Assembly (NCBI RefSeq): GCF_904846645.1 | Contig: NZ_CAJHBO010000013.1 | Location: 25,396 to 89,395 of the forward strand | From: Psychrobacter sp. Pi2-1 | GTDB lineage: Bacteria; Pseudomonadota; Gammaproteobacteria; Pseudomonadales; Moraxellaceae | DNA: 64,000 nucleotides | Reading direction: 5' to 3' | Shown here: in pieces, positions 39,881-48,098 of the stretch | Layout: the number at the start of each line of letters is the position of its first letter | Position numbering within the stretch: position 1 is the stretch's first letter | Notes under the pieces: model-generated | Told to the model about the DNA's origin: nothing | Seen by the model: only the letters and a program-made list of their open reading frames with translations | Databases searched by the model: none | Position numbers and translations under genes: made by a program

Positions 39881-41062
39881 ATGCAAATTTACCTTGTGGG
39901 CGGCGCTGTACGCGATCGACTGCTTAAGCGTCCTATCAAGGACAAGGACTTTGTCGTCGTTGGCGCTACTGTTACAGAGATGATTGATGCTGGGTTTCAA
40001 CAAGTGGGCGCTGACTTTCCTGTGTTTTTGCATCCGACCAGTCATGAAGAGTATGCGTTGGCACGTACAGAGCGCAAGCAAGGCTCAGGCTACAAAGGTT
40101 TTAGCGTACATGCCAGCCCTGATATTAGTCTAGAGGATGATTTGCGCCGTCGTGATTTAACCATCAACGCGATGGCAATCGAAGTTACCAGCTTAACCGA
40201 TGATACCCCGATTAATGGACAAGTCATCGACTACTATGGCGGACTGCAAGACTTAAAAAGTAAGACATTGCGTCATGTGTCCAGTGCTTTTAGTGAAGAC
40301 CCATTACGTGTGCTTCGAACGGTGCGCTTCTATAGCCGTTACTACGATTTGGGATTTGCCATCGCGGATGACACTTTAACGCTGATGCGTCAATTGGTTG
40401 ATACAGGAGAGCTGGCTCACTTGAGCGCCGAACGTATTTGGCAAGAATCGAGCCGTGCGACTATGCAGCTATCACCGCAAGTCTATTGGCAAAAACTGTT
40501 TGAAATTGGTGCACTCACAGAGTATTTCGCGCCTTTGCATCACGCTTGGGACAATGTCCAAATAAGAGAAGCAGTGCAGACAGCGTTATACTTTGCAGGA
40601 CAGATGCATTTAAATTTATCACAGCGTTGGGCGCTACTAATGACTAGCCTGTCTTCATCGTTATTTAATAGCGAAAACTCTGAGTCTACCTCTACCGTAT
40701 CAACCGCCATAAAAAATATTAACGCTATCGGTAATAAAGCCAAAGTCCCAAAAGCACATACTCAGTTCGCGACTTTATTCGCTCAGCAAGCTGAAAAACT
40801 AAGCACAATAAAAAGTCTAAATTCGGCTGAAAAAATCGACCTAATCCAAGCCTGCGGTGCGCATAAGGAGCCTGATAAGCTCTCTCAACTGCTAGTGTGC
40901 AGTCATGTGTTACAGCTAGCAACACAGCATCGCCAAATGATGCTAACACTAAATAGCTTTCACGCTGTCAGCATGACTGACATTGCGCCAGACCTTAAAG
41001 GCCCCGCTATTGGTACAGCCTTACGCCAAAGCAGGATTGAACACTTGCAAGCGCAACAATGA
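39881..41062 (+). CDS. cca: CCA tRNA nucleotidyltransferase
   Basis: The 393-residue enzyme adds or repairs the 3' CCA of tRNAs. The start MQIYLVGGAVRDRLL, the metal pair DKD before FVVVGAT and the RRRDLTINAMAIE helix are class II features; EDPLRVLRTVRFYSRY follows. The C-terminal part lacks an obvious HD phosphohydrolase motif, unlike E. coli. TAAGAGGC is the ribosome-binding site. Confidence 0.92.
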   Translation: MQIYLVGGAVRDRLLKRPIKDKDFVVVGATVTEMIDAGFQQVGADFPVFLHPTSHEEYALARTERKQGSGYKGFSVHASPDISLEDDLRRRDLTINAMAIEVTSLTDDTPINGQVIDYYGGLQDLKSKTLRHVSSAFSEDPLRVLRTVRFYSRYYDLGFAIADDTLTLMRQLVDTGELAHLSAERIWQESSRATMQLSPQVYWQKLFEIGALTEYFAPLHHAWDNVQIREAVQTALYFAGQMHLNLSQRWALLMTSLSSSLFNSENSESTSTVSTAIKNINAIGNKAKVPKAHTQFATLFAQQAEKLSTIKSLNSAEKIDLIQACGAHKEPDKLSQLLVCSHVLQLATQHRQMMLTLNSFHAVSMTDIAPDLKGPAIGTALRQSRIEHLQAQQ

Positions 41063-41099
41063 TATAGACAAGCGCACTAGAGAAAAAAGTAGTATTGCT

Positions 41100-41912
41100 A
41101 TGGACCAAGAACTTAATGCCTACCAAGCAGAAAATATAAATAACCAAGCGCCAGTGATGCTTGTCACAGGTAGTGCTAGGCGCATTGGGGCGGCTATTGT
41201 TAAAGCGGCTCATAGGCAAGGTTACCGCGTCATTATTCATTGTCATCGTAGTGAACAAGACGCTAATGACTTGGCTGACTATCTGAACAACATCCGTGCT
41301 AATAGTGCAAAAGTTATCGTTGCTGATTTAACGATAGTCAACGATGGGATGGCTTTAGACAGCTTTGTTAAAAATATCGTAGAGGCGTTTGGACAGCTTG
41401 ATGTACTGGTGCATAATGCTTCGCGGTTTTATCCTAGCCCACTCGGTAGTATCAATCATGCACAGTGGGATGAGTTGCTTTTGACCAATGCCAAGGCCCC
41501 TTTATTACTAAGCCAAGCCCTACTGCCTTATCTAAAGCAGCAACAAGGCTGTATTATCAGTTTATTGGACATACACGCGCATGATAGACCGTTTAACAAC
41601 TATACTGTCTATAACATGGCAAAGGCTGCGCATCGAATGATGGTACAGTCGCTAGCGATAGAGATGGCGCCAGAAGTACGGGTCAATGGGGTGGCACCTG
41701 GAGTCAACATTTTGCCTGACCCTACTAGCGACCAAGCTATTGATAATGAGCAACAACAAAGTATCATCGATGCTATCCCTATGCGGCGAATAGGGCAACC
41801 TGATGAGATTGCTCATAGCGTACTGTATCTTGTGCAGGCAAATTATGTCACAGGAGAGATTATCACCGTGGATGGAGGCCGTAGTCTAACCATAGCTGGT
41901 GGTCACCTGTAA
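41100..41912 (+). CDS. Short-chain dehydrogenase, pteridine reductase-like
   Basis: The 270-residue Rossmann-fold reductase has MLVTGSARRIG at the cofactor loop; the arginine-rich TGxxRRIG form is typical of pteridine/dihydrofolate reductases (FolM, PTR1). The catalytic pair is in YTVYNMAKAAHR and the middle has VLVHNASRFYP. The frame opens at 40983 inside cca, but the first 39 residues are not SDR-like; the ATG at 41100, 38 nt after the cca stop, is preferred. NADPH-dependent reduction of dihydropterin or dihydrofolate is the likely role. Confidence 0.82.
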   Translation: MDQELNAYQAENINNQAPVMLVTGSARRIGAAIVKAAHRQGYRVIIHCHRSEQDANDLADYLNNIRANSAKVIVADLTIVNDGMALDSFVKNIVEAFGQLDVLVHNASRFYPSPLGSINHAQWDELLLTNAKAPLLLSQALLPYLKQQQGCIISLLDIHAHDRPFNNYTVYNMAKAAHRMMVQSLAIEMAPEVRVNGVAPGVNILPDPTSDQAIDNEQQQSIIDAIPMRRIGQPDEIAHSVLYLVQANYVTGEIITVDGGRSLTIAGGHL

Positions 41913-41963
41913 TACGAAAATACTGCTCAATAAAAAATATCTTGATTACTGCCTATCTTTTAC

Positions 41964-41991
41964 TTGAAAAATTAAAAAAATCAGGTATCAT
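41964..41991 (+). promoter_or_regulatory. Predicted tRNA promoter
   Basis: TTGAAA (41964-41969) and TATCAT (41986-41991) are spaced 16 bp, ending 16 bp before the tRNA. Confidence 0.55.
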
Positions 41992-42007
41992 TGTGCGTCT
42001 AACGTTA

Positions 42008-42084
42008 GGGCCCATAGCTCAGTTGGTTAGAGCAGAGGACTCATAATCCTTTGGTCGTAGGTTCAAGTCCTACTGGGCCCACCA
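42008..42084 (+). tRNA. tRNA with CAT anticodon, probably tRNA-Ile2 (lysidine type)
   Basis: The 77-nt cloverleaf has acceptor arms GGGCCCA/TGGGCCC, D-arm with AGTTGGTTAGAG, anticodon loop CTCATAA, T-loop GGTTCAAGTCC and an encoded CCA. CAT may be elongator Met or lysidine-modified Ile2; the body (TTTGGTCGTAGGTTCAAG) looks more like Ile2. A terminator (42100-42133) follows. Confidence 0.93.
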
Positions 42085-42099
42085 AATTTAAGTATTAAT

Positions 42100-42133
42100 A
42101 AAAAAGACCTTCAAGAGATTGGAGGTCTTTTTT
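42100..42133 (+). terminator. tRNA terminator
   Basis: AAAAAGACCT and AGGTCTTTTTT pair around a ~12-nt loop and end in a T-run. Confidence 0.8.
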
Positions 42134-42301
42134 ATTGTCTGCTGTTTTTTTAGTAAATAACAACTATGTGTGTAAGCATAGATATAGGCACTTTATTCAA
42201 GCCTCTTCGCTGACAACGGATAATTATTGATGGTTTTGTAGTGCTGATTTTTTTCAGACCTCTTGCGAGCCGCTACAGCGTAATGTGCTAGTTTTAGACC
42301 C

Positions 42302-42335
42302 AAAAAGCCTAACTATTAATATAGATAGGCTTTTC
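42302..42335 (-). terminator. mntP terminator
   Basis: AAAAGCCTA/TAGGCTTTT continues into CTAT/ATAG with one A-A mismatch; on the minus strand it ends in TTTTT, about 90 bp after the mntP stop. Confidence 0.6.
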
Positions 42336-42423
42336 TTAGGTAAACAAGTGCTTTGCCCTTACAAGTCAGTAATAAATTTATACACGTAATGACTATCTGT
42401 TCGTAGTAGACAGTTTTATATAA

Positions 42424-42999
42424 TTATTGAAGATGGCTTAATAAAATCCATGCACCGATGGCAATTAGCATCACACCACCAAATATTTCAGCTCTATGAC
42501 CGATTAAGGAGCCCAATACTTTTCCTAACATCACCCCTAGCGTGACCATTACTGTGGTGGCCAAGCCAATAAGACCTGCCGCCAGTAAAATATTAACCTT
42601 TACAAATGCTAGGCTCACACCGACAGCCATGGCATCGATGCTGGTACCAAATGCAGTCAAAGCAAGTTTGAAAAAAGAATGTCTCGACGGTGCTTCTGCC
42701 GTTTCATCACTTGGCTTCATTCCCTCATATAGCATGTGCAGACCAAGCGCAAAAAGTATGACAAACGCGACCCAATGATCCCATGCCTCAATAAAAGACG
42801 CATCTATAAAAGATGTAGCAGAGTGACCAATTAACCAACCAATAATAGGCGTGATCGCTTCAATGGTGCCAAAAATAACACCCATTCTGAAAGCTTCGGT
42901 AAAACGAGGGTTTTTAAGACTTGCGCCTTTACTGATTGCTACAGAAAAGGCATCCGTGGACATAGAAAAAGCAAGTAATAGAAGTGCGATAGGATTCAT
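42424..42999 (-). CDS. mntP: Manganese efflux pump MntP
   Basis: The 191-residue inner-membrane protein exports excess Mn2+. Six TM segments and the two acidic motifs [16 protein letters not shown] and [20 protein letters not shown] are diagnostic. The open frame extends to 43164, but that extension is the riboswitch RNA, so the ATG at 42999 is the start. Regulation by the upstream Mn2+ riboswitch is expected. Confidence 0.92.
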   Translation of the reverse strand: MNPIALLLLAFSMSTDAFSVAISKGASLKNPRFTEAFRMGVIFGTIEAITPIIGWLIGHSATSFIDASFIEAWDHWVAFVILFALGLHMLYEGMKPSDETAEAPSRHSFFKLALTAFGTSIDAMAVGVSLAFVKVNILLAAGLIGLATTVMVTLGVMLGKVLGSLIGHRAEIFGGVMLIAIGAWILLSHLQ

Positions 43000-43014
43000 G
43001 TGATTTTCTCTGGT

Positions 43015-43172
43015 CGAGTATAGAGTCCACGACATAGCCACACCCCCGACCTGCAGTGTAGATATATCGATGGTCTCGCCAACCGAGAGGTGTTCGCACC
43101 ATGGCATGTGGCCAAGTATGTTGATACGAACGCTTTCGCAGTACGAAAGCAGGCTACTCCCCAAAGAGAGGT
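43015..43172 (-). ncRNA. yybP-ykoY manganese riboswitch
   Basis: On the minus strand the leader begins TTTGGGGAGTAGCC (43154-43167), the conserved yybP-ykoY 5' segment. It continues through a long paired arm (GCTTTCGTACTGCGAAAGC) and reaches GGTTGGCGAGACC, the second conserved strand. It lies directly before mntP, the classic target. Exact borders are approximate. Confidence 0.88.
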
Positions 43173-43305
43173 TAGATTAGCATTGATACGCTATAAGTCA
43201 ATCATAAAATGCCAAAAAATAATTTTTGCATCTGATAAAGCGTAAAGTTGGAAACGCTAGCAAATACTCTTGGAGCAGATAAATGATTTAGAGAATTATG
43301 AGCAT

Positions 43306-43352
43306 AAAAAAAACCCTTCACGCTAAATTTTCATAGCCTGAAGGGTTTTTTA
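43306..43352 (-). terminator. Terminator after the TonB receptor gene
   Basis: AAAAAACCCTTCA pairs with TGAAGGGTTTTTT over an 18-nt loop, with runs on both sides. It lies just downstream of the receptor gene. Confidence 0.75.
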
Positions 43353-43366
43353 ATGCGTGGCGCTTT

Positions 43367-45757
43367 TTAGTAATCAACGGTATAGCTTAAGCCATAAGTC
43401 GTGCCTGATGCAGGTAATCGGTTCAAGTCATTAGACGTAAACGTGGTTTGATGATAGACCGTTAGATAGTCTTTATTAAGCAAGTTATAAACCCCGTAAC
43501 CTACTCGGCCGACTGGCATGTTCACTTGGCCCAATACATCGAGAGTCATGTAGCCTGTAACTGGCTGTACAAATTCCCTAGAATTAGGGTCTTGTTGTTG
43601 ATCTTTAAAAGCTCTATCATCACCGCCGATGGCCAATGCTTGCAGACGTATGTTGCTGCCTTCATCAAATTGGTACTGGGCAAATGCGGTGCCTTTTAGT
43701 GGTGTTAGGCGTACAGCATCCAGCTCCAACCAATCACCATTATAGTCATATTGACCACGGGTATAAGCTACACTACCGCCCACTTGCCACTTATCATTAA
43801 TATCGTGACTAAGCGAGCCTTCCACCCCATAGACACGCTCATCAGTATCGATGACTTCTACGGTATCAGTAAGGCGCACCACCTTATCTGATTCGTTATA
43901 AAAACCACTCAAGCGTGCCGCTGTATCACCGTGCTTGCCTTGCCAACCAAACTCGTAGTTATTGGTTGTAATCGGTTGTACATTGTCTGAATTAACCACG
44001 AAACCGGCACGTACATCACGTAGCGCCCGTTGAATATCGGCTGTCGTAAACCCTTGTGAAAAATTAGCAAAAACTTGATCATTCGGTGTTATCTGATAGC
44101 TAGTACCGAGATTAAACAAGGTTTTGTCGTGATCTGTGCTACCTTTTTCTACGTTGCCAGCTTGATAGTCAATGCCGTAAGCTGCACTTGTTCCACTGAT
44201 AGCAGAACTATTAAAATACTCTTCAAGCAGTTGCTCATAGATGGGCGTAAAGGTATCAGTCTCAGATTTTAGCTTTTGGTAACGCACACCAGCACTGGTA
44301 TGCCACTTGTCAGTTATATCTACATCTGCATTGACAAAAGCGCCCCATTTATCGATGGTAGTATCTGGTCCACCATTATAAGTAAGCCCATTTGTTTGGG
44401 CACTTAAGCCATTACTAGCAAGAAACGTATTTAGATCTTGACCGTAGTAAGTTTGCTCACTGTTTTCGCGCTCGAAATCAGCACCGTAGCTAAACAGTGT
44501 CTTTTTGCCTGCGACTTCCGTCTCGGTTTGCATGGCGGCACGTAAGCCCATTACTTCGATATCAGCTTCTGATTGAGTGACAAATGTTGCAGCACTTGCC
44601 AGTTTCTTCAGTGTGGCTGTATCAGTTAGGCCATTGTTTTGCCATACTTCAGTCGCTTGGTCTCCTGCAGTTTTACCAGAAGGGTAAAAACGGCCTTTCT
44701 CATCTCGGTAGTAACCCGTCAAGCTTAGGCTAGACCCTGAGCCTACAAAATCATCGTCGTTATAGCTCAAATTTACTGAGCTTTTTTCGGTATATGGCTC
44801 ATTTTCTACGTTGGCACCATCAATGGCCTTCAAAGAAGGTTTTGCGCCAAATAACACTGCCAAACCATCACCATAATCTGGGCCATAGTCGGTGTCTTGC
44901 TCATCTTTGTAGTAAGTCACTGCAAGATCAAGACGCTGGCTGTCAGTGAGCTCTACACCCAAGCTACCATTCACACTTAGCGATTCGGTATCTTGTTGGT
45001 CCGTTTGGTTGACATCTGGGCTGATTCGATTGCCTTTGCTATCAAACTTGCCGCCTTTATTATCATAATCAACATCTAGACGACCATACACTTGCTCGCC
45101 GCCATATCCTAATGTTTGCCCTACGTGATAACCCAATGAGTCTGACTCAAAATTACGACTGCTACTGACACCGACTCTAGTTTGTCTGATAGGGCCATAC
45201 CCTACTAAAGATTTGGTCACAAGGTTAATTAGGCCACCTGCTGCACCAGCACCGTAGATACTGGTAGCACCTGAAAGCACCTCTACCCGCTCAAGCTGCG
45301 CAGGATCGATACTATTGAGCTCGCGTGAAAGACTACGCGAGCTGCTTAAAGGCACACCATTCAACAAGAACTGTACAGGGCGACCGTGCATGGTCGTACC
45401 ATAGTTACTGGTTGAGCCACTACTGGCACCCAGACTCGGTATCAATTGTGCCAAGATATCACCAGTGGTACGGTCACCCGTTGCCTGCATCTGAATCTCA
45501 TTTTCAGTAATTACTTGGGTGACTGCTGGCATCTCACTAATTTTCTGTGCCAGTGCCGTGCCCGTTCTAGCTTTAGCAGTAACATTGATAGTGTCTAAAG
45601 TCACATTAGGCGTCTCATTAGACACTGTACTTGAAGCCAGTTCCGCTGAAACCTGCGCATTTAATGAAACGTCTACTGCATTGTCGGTTTGTGCATATAA
45701 TTGCTGACTAATACAAAGGGTAAGAACAGATAGAGCAACTTGATGATGGCTTTTCAT
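43367..45757 (-). CDS. TonB-dependent siderophore receptor
   Basis: The 796-residue outer-membrane gated barrel has a signal peptide (cleavage near LYA, residue 22), a TonB-box-like LDTINVTA (about residues 54-61), and a plug domain with MPAVTQVITENEIQ, HGRPVQFLLNGVPL and RVEVLSGATSIYGAGAAGGLINLVTK. The barrel ends with the aromatic C-terminus YTVDY. It resembles ferric-siderophore receptors; the ligand is not known, but the adjacent fused permease suggests a hydroxamate or carboxylate type. A Fur-like box lies about 105 bp upstream. Confidence 0.92.
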   Translation of the reverse strand: MKSHHQVALSVLTLCISQQLYAQTDNAVDVSLNAQVSAELASSTVSNETPNVTLDTINVTAKARTGTALAQKISEMPAVTQVITENEIQMQATGDRTTGDILAQLIPSLGASSGSTSNYGTTMHGRPVQFLLNGVPLSSSRSLSRELNSIDPAQLERVEVLSGATSIYGAGAAGGLINLVTKSLVGYGPIRQTRVGVSSSRNFESDSLGYHVGQTLGYGGEQVYGRLDVDYDNKGGKFDSKGNRISPDVNQTDQQDTESLSVNGSLGVELTDSQRLDLAVTYYKDEQDTDYGPDYGDGLAVLFGAKPSLKAIDGANVENEPYTEKSSVNLSYNDDDFVGSGSSLSLTGYYRDEKGRFYPSGKTAGDQATEVWQNNGLTDTATLKKLASAATFVTQSEADIEVMGLRAAMQTETEVAGKKTLFSYGADFERENSEQTYYGQDLNTFLASNGLSAQTNGLTYNGGPDTTIDKWGAFVNADVDITDKWHTSAGVRYQKLKSETDTFTPIYEQLLEEYFNSSAISGTSAAYGIDYQAGNVEKGSTDHDKTLFNLGTSYQITPNDQVFANFSQGFTTADIQRALRDVRAGFVVNSDNVQPITTNNYEFGWQGKHGDTAARLSGFYNESDKVVRLTDTVEVIDTDERVYGVEGSLSHDINDKWQVGGSVAYTRGQYDYNGDWLELDAVRLTPLKGTAFAQYQFDEGSNIRLQALAIGGDDRAFKDQQQDPNSREFVQPVTGYMTLDVLGQVNMPVGRVGYGVYNLLNKDYLTVYHQTTFTSNDLNRLPASGTTYGLSYTVDY

Positions 45758-45859
45758 AATTTTTTCACTTAGGTTATTTTACTTAGTTGAATAAATAAAC
45801 AGTGATATGAGTAATATTTAGCTAATAATACTGTGTGTACTAACTTTGTGAAGAGCATT

Positions 45860-45878
45860 GTAAATGATAATCGTTTTT
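45860..45878. promoter_or_regulatory. Putative Fur box upstream of the TonB receptor
   Basis: GTAAATGATAATCGTTTTT agrees with the 19-bp Fur consensus at 14 positions, including the unbroken AATGATAATC. The rest of this 317-bp spacer shows nothing else. Confidence 0.7.
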
Positions 45879-46074
45879 ATTTCCATATGTATTAATATCT
45901 TGTTAGCAGCGTTTATTTGTGTTGTTTTCACAGGTATAGTTTGCTATTTAATCTTTGATAATTTCATTAGTCATTGAATAATTTATCTAGCTCATTGTTA
46001 CGATAGACATTGAAGAAACGTTGGAGTTCCATCTCATCCTCTCTATATTCATTTTGACGACCTGATAATAGCTG

Positions 46075-46422
46075 CTATGCTACATCAACAGATAATATAA
46101 ATACATCATCACTATCCATAATGGCAATATCGCCTGAACGAATCGTCGTTGCCTGCTCACCGAAGCGATAGGCAATATCGGACGCCAGCGTGCCTTGTGC
46201 TTGAGTGCTCTTGAATGTGGTCACAGCGCTGATACCCTGCGCAAATAGAGGAAAACTCAATTTACTTTTAGCCAGTGGGTGAAAAGGACAATTGATTAAT
46301 GATGCCCACTGCTCTGCGGCGATTAATGTCTGATGCCAAAAATCAATAATATTTCCGTCTTGATAAGTTAAAGTAAACCCCGATACGGGGTATTTGTTTA
46401 TGGGGATCGTGGTAGTTTGCAC
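46075..46422 (-). CDS. Small protein of unknown function in the siderophore operon
   Basis: This 115-residue soluble protein overlaps the end of the MFS gene by 25 nt, which implies coupled translation and a shared job. I do not recognise a domain. It has one central cysteine-proline pair (INCPFHPLAKSKL) and a beta-rich C-terminus (GDIAIMDSDDVFILSVDVA). No signal peptide is seen. Confidence 0.65.
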   Translation of the reverse strand: MQTTTIPINKYPVSGFTLTYQDGNIIDFWHQTLIAAEQWASLINCPFHPLAKSKLSFPLFAQGISAVTTFKSTQAQGTLASDIAYRFGEQATTIRSGDIAIMDSDDVFILSVDVA

Positions 46423-47897
46423 GCTGAAGGAATTGTGAATAATAAAATCACCGCGATGACCACCAGTATTTCTTGGATCGCGCTTGCCATGCCGTCACTA
46501 CTACCTGCTGCTAATAACTGCGCACTTCGACTGTCTATATAAAGGGTGGACAGCGTGATAAATATAGTAGAGATGATGCGGCGACTGATGTTATTAAGGG
46601 CGGCTCCCTCAGTGACCGCGTGTTTGGGTAAGCTGCTAAACCCTACCGTTGTGGTTGGTAGGTAAGCCAAACCTACCCCAATACCTCGCACACTCATAAT
46701 TAGCATTAATAGCCAAAGTGTGGGCTGATACAAGCACCATGCCAGCATCAAGGTAGACAGCGCACTAATCGCAATTCCTACGATGCCAATCCCTCGGGCA
46801 CCTTGCTTATCTACCATCTTGCCAGCGTAATGCGTGGTGATACTAGCCACGAACGTCGCGACCATCAGGACAACACCTGTCCATAAAGCACTCTCGCCCA
46901 TCACGTCTTGTATCAACACGGGCAATAACAAGAGGCACAGCATCAAACCGACTGTTTGGGTAATGCTGATAATATTACTGTGCAAATAGGTTTTATTGTT
47001 AAACAAGCGCACGTTTAATAATGGATGTTTCTGCCGCTGCTCATATGACCACCAAACCAATGCAGACAGTAAAAATCCGACAGACAATAAACCCAACGTG
47101 GCTATCTTTAATAATCCGTCACTGCTGAATAATCCACTAGTAAAGTCTATCTTTAGCGTACTCAGCCAAACCATCATGGTCAATAGCCAAATAAGCAAAC
47201 TGACAAACCCAATGGTATCGAAAGGGCTTTTTTTATCATGTGAGCGTATGTCAGGTATTAATCGCCATACCATCGCCATGACTGCCACACTGAGTGGCAA
47301 GGTAATGGCAAACAGTGTCCACCACGCAAACTGCTCAACCAAGTAAGCACCGACCAAAGGGCCAAACGCCAACGACATCATAATGACAATGCCCCATAGC
47401 GCCATTACTCTGCCGTGCTGTTGCTGCGGATAAATCTGATATAGCATACCAATAGACAGCGGGATAATCAGACCGCCACTCAGTCCTTGTATGGCTCTGG
47501 CAATGATGACAAAGCTCATGCTAGACGCCAGCATGCCAATGACTGAGCCCAGCATAAATCCAAAAATTGCCGCCAAATAAACATGCTTAAACGGAAACTT
47601 TTTGTTTAAGTAGCCACTCAGCATTAGCCCTACACTCATGGCCAAGACATAAGCATTTAACACCCAGCCCCCCATCACGATATCGATATCAAACGCCGAC
47701 ATAAATATAGGAATTGCTGGATTGAGCGCGCTATTACTAAAGCTGACGACCGTACCGCCGAGTAGTAATGTCAGTAACACCTGCTGTACCTGTTTGTCGG
47801 TAAAGCCATTACTACTACTCTGAGAGGCTTCGTTTATAGATGTCTCATTTGTAGAGGTTTTATTTATAGGTGCTTTATTTATAGGGGCGTTGATCAT
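46398..47897 (-). CDS. MFS transporter (DHA2), probable siderophore exporter
   Basis: The 499-residue inner-membrane carrier has about fourteen TM segments. PAIPIFMSAFDID, WVLNAYVLAMSVGLMLSGYL and RAIQGLSGGLIIPLSIGML follow drug:H+ antiporters of the DHA2 group. The first ~30 residues are a repetitive Asn/Ile/Thr-rich tract (NKAPINKTSTNETSINEA). Its ATG overlaps the stop of a 12-codon leader ORF (TAATG) and has no Shine-Dalgarno of its own, so it is probably translated by coupling. Context suggests siderophore export, but no siderophore synthetase is present. Confidence 0.85.
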   Translation of the reverse strand: MINAPINKAPINKTSTNETSINEASQSSSNGFTDKQVQQVLLTLLLGGTVVSFSNSALNPAIPIFMSAFDIDIVMGGWVLNAYVLAMSVGLMLSGYLNKKFPFKHVYLAAIFGFMLGSVIGMLASSMSFVIIARAIQGLSGGLIIPLSIGMLYQIYPQQQHGRVMALWGIVIMMSLAFGPLVGAYLVEQFAWWTLFAITLPLSVAVMAMVWRLIPDIRSHDKKSPFDTIGFVSLLIWLLTMMVWLSTLKIDFTSGLFSSDGLLKIATLGLLSVGFLLSALVWWSYEQRQKHPLLNVRLFNNKTYLHSNIISITQTVGLMLCLLLLPVLIQDVMGESALWTGVVLMVATFVASITTHYAGKMVDKQGARGIGIVGIAISALSTLMLAWCLYQPTLWLLMLIMSVRGIGVGLAYLPTTTVGFSSLPKHAVTEGAALNNISRRIISTIFITLSTLYIDSRSAQLLAAGSSDGMASAIQEILVVIAVILLFTIPSACKLPRSP

Positions 47898-47935
47898 TAA
47901 GCAGTGGCATCATAAAATTGGGTGACGGTCGGCAT
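47897..47935 (-). CDS. 12-codon leader ORF upstream of the MFS gene
   Basis: MPTVTQFYDATA starts six nt after a perfect AGGAG and stops at TAA overlapping the MFS start (TAATG). It may be a translational-coupling leader or the stump of a deleted gene whose two ends remain. Confidence 0.5.
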   Translation of the reverse strand: MPTVTQFYDATA

Positions 47936-47959
47936 GACTTGCTCCTAGTTATTATTTTG

Positions 47960-48061
47960 CTAGCCTATCGAACACGTCATCCAATCTCGCTGAAACTTAG
48001 CATCGTTATTCTCATCAAAATGCTGATCAAATAAGATTCGATAGGCCTCTGCTGAATAAAG
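47960..48061 (-). pseudogene. Possible gene tail (33 codons), remnant of a deleted gene
   Basis: After a TGA the frame reads LYSAEAYRILFDQHFDE and ends ...DWMTCSIG-stop, 24 nt before the leader ORF. It has protein-like composition but no start. It sits where a siderophore biosynthesis gene would end before the next ribosome-binding site. Arms GCCTATCGAA and TTCGATAGGC (47963-47972, 48037-48046) form an inverted repeat across it. Confidence 0.35.
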
Positions 48062-48098
48062 TCAAAATTGTCGGCTATTCAATGCTTGAAGACATGAG

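Noticed and set aside
40983..41099. Pteridine-reductase-like gene starting inside cca
   Set aside because: The first 39 residues are the shifted frame of cca; the Rossmann fold begins after the ATG at 41100.
43000..43164. 55-residue extension of MntP
   Set aside because: The DNA is the yybP-ykoY riboswitch; the frame is open by chance.
47963..48046. Inverted repeat GCCTATCGAA/TTCGATAGGC as a small mobile element
   Set aside because: The arms lie within a protein-like frame and there is no target duplication, so coincidence or a relic is more likely.
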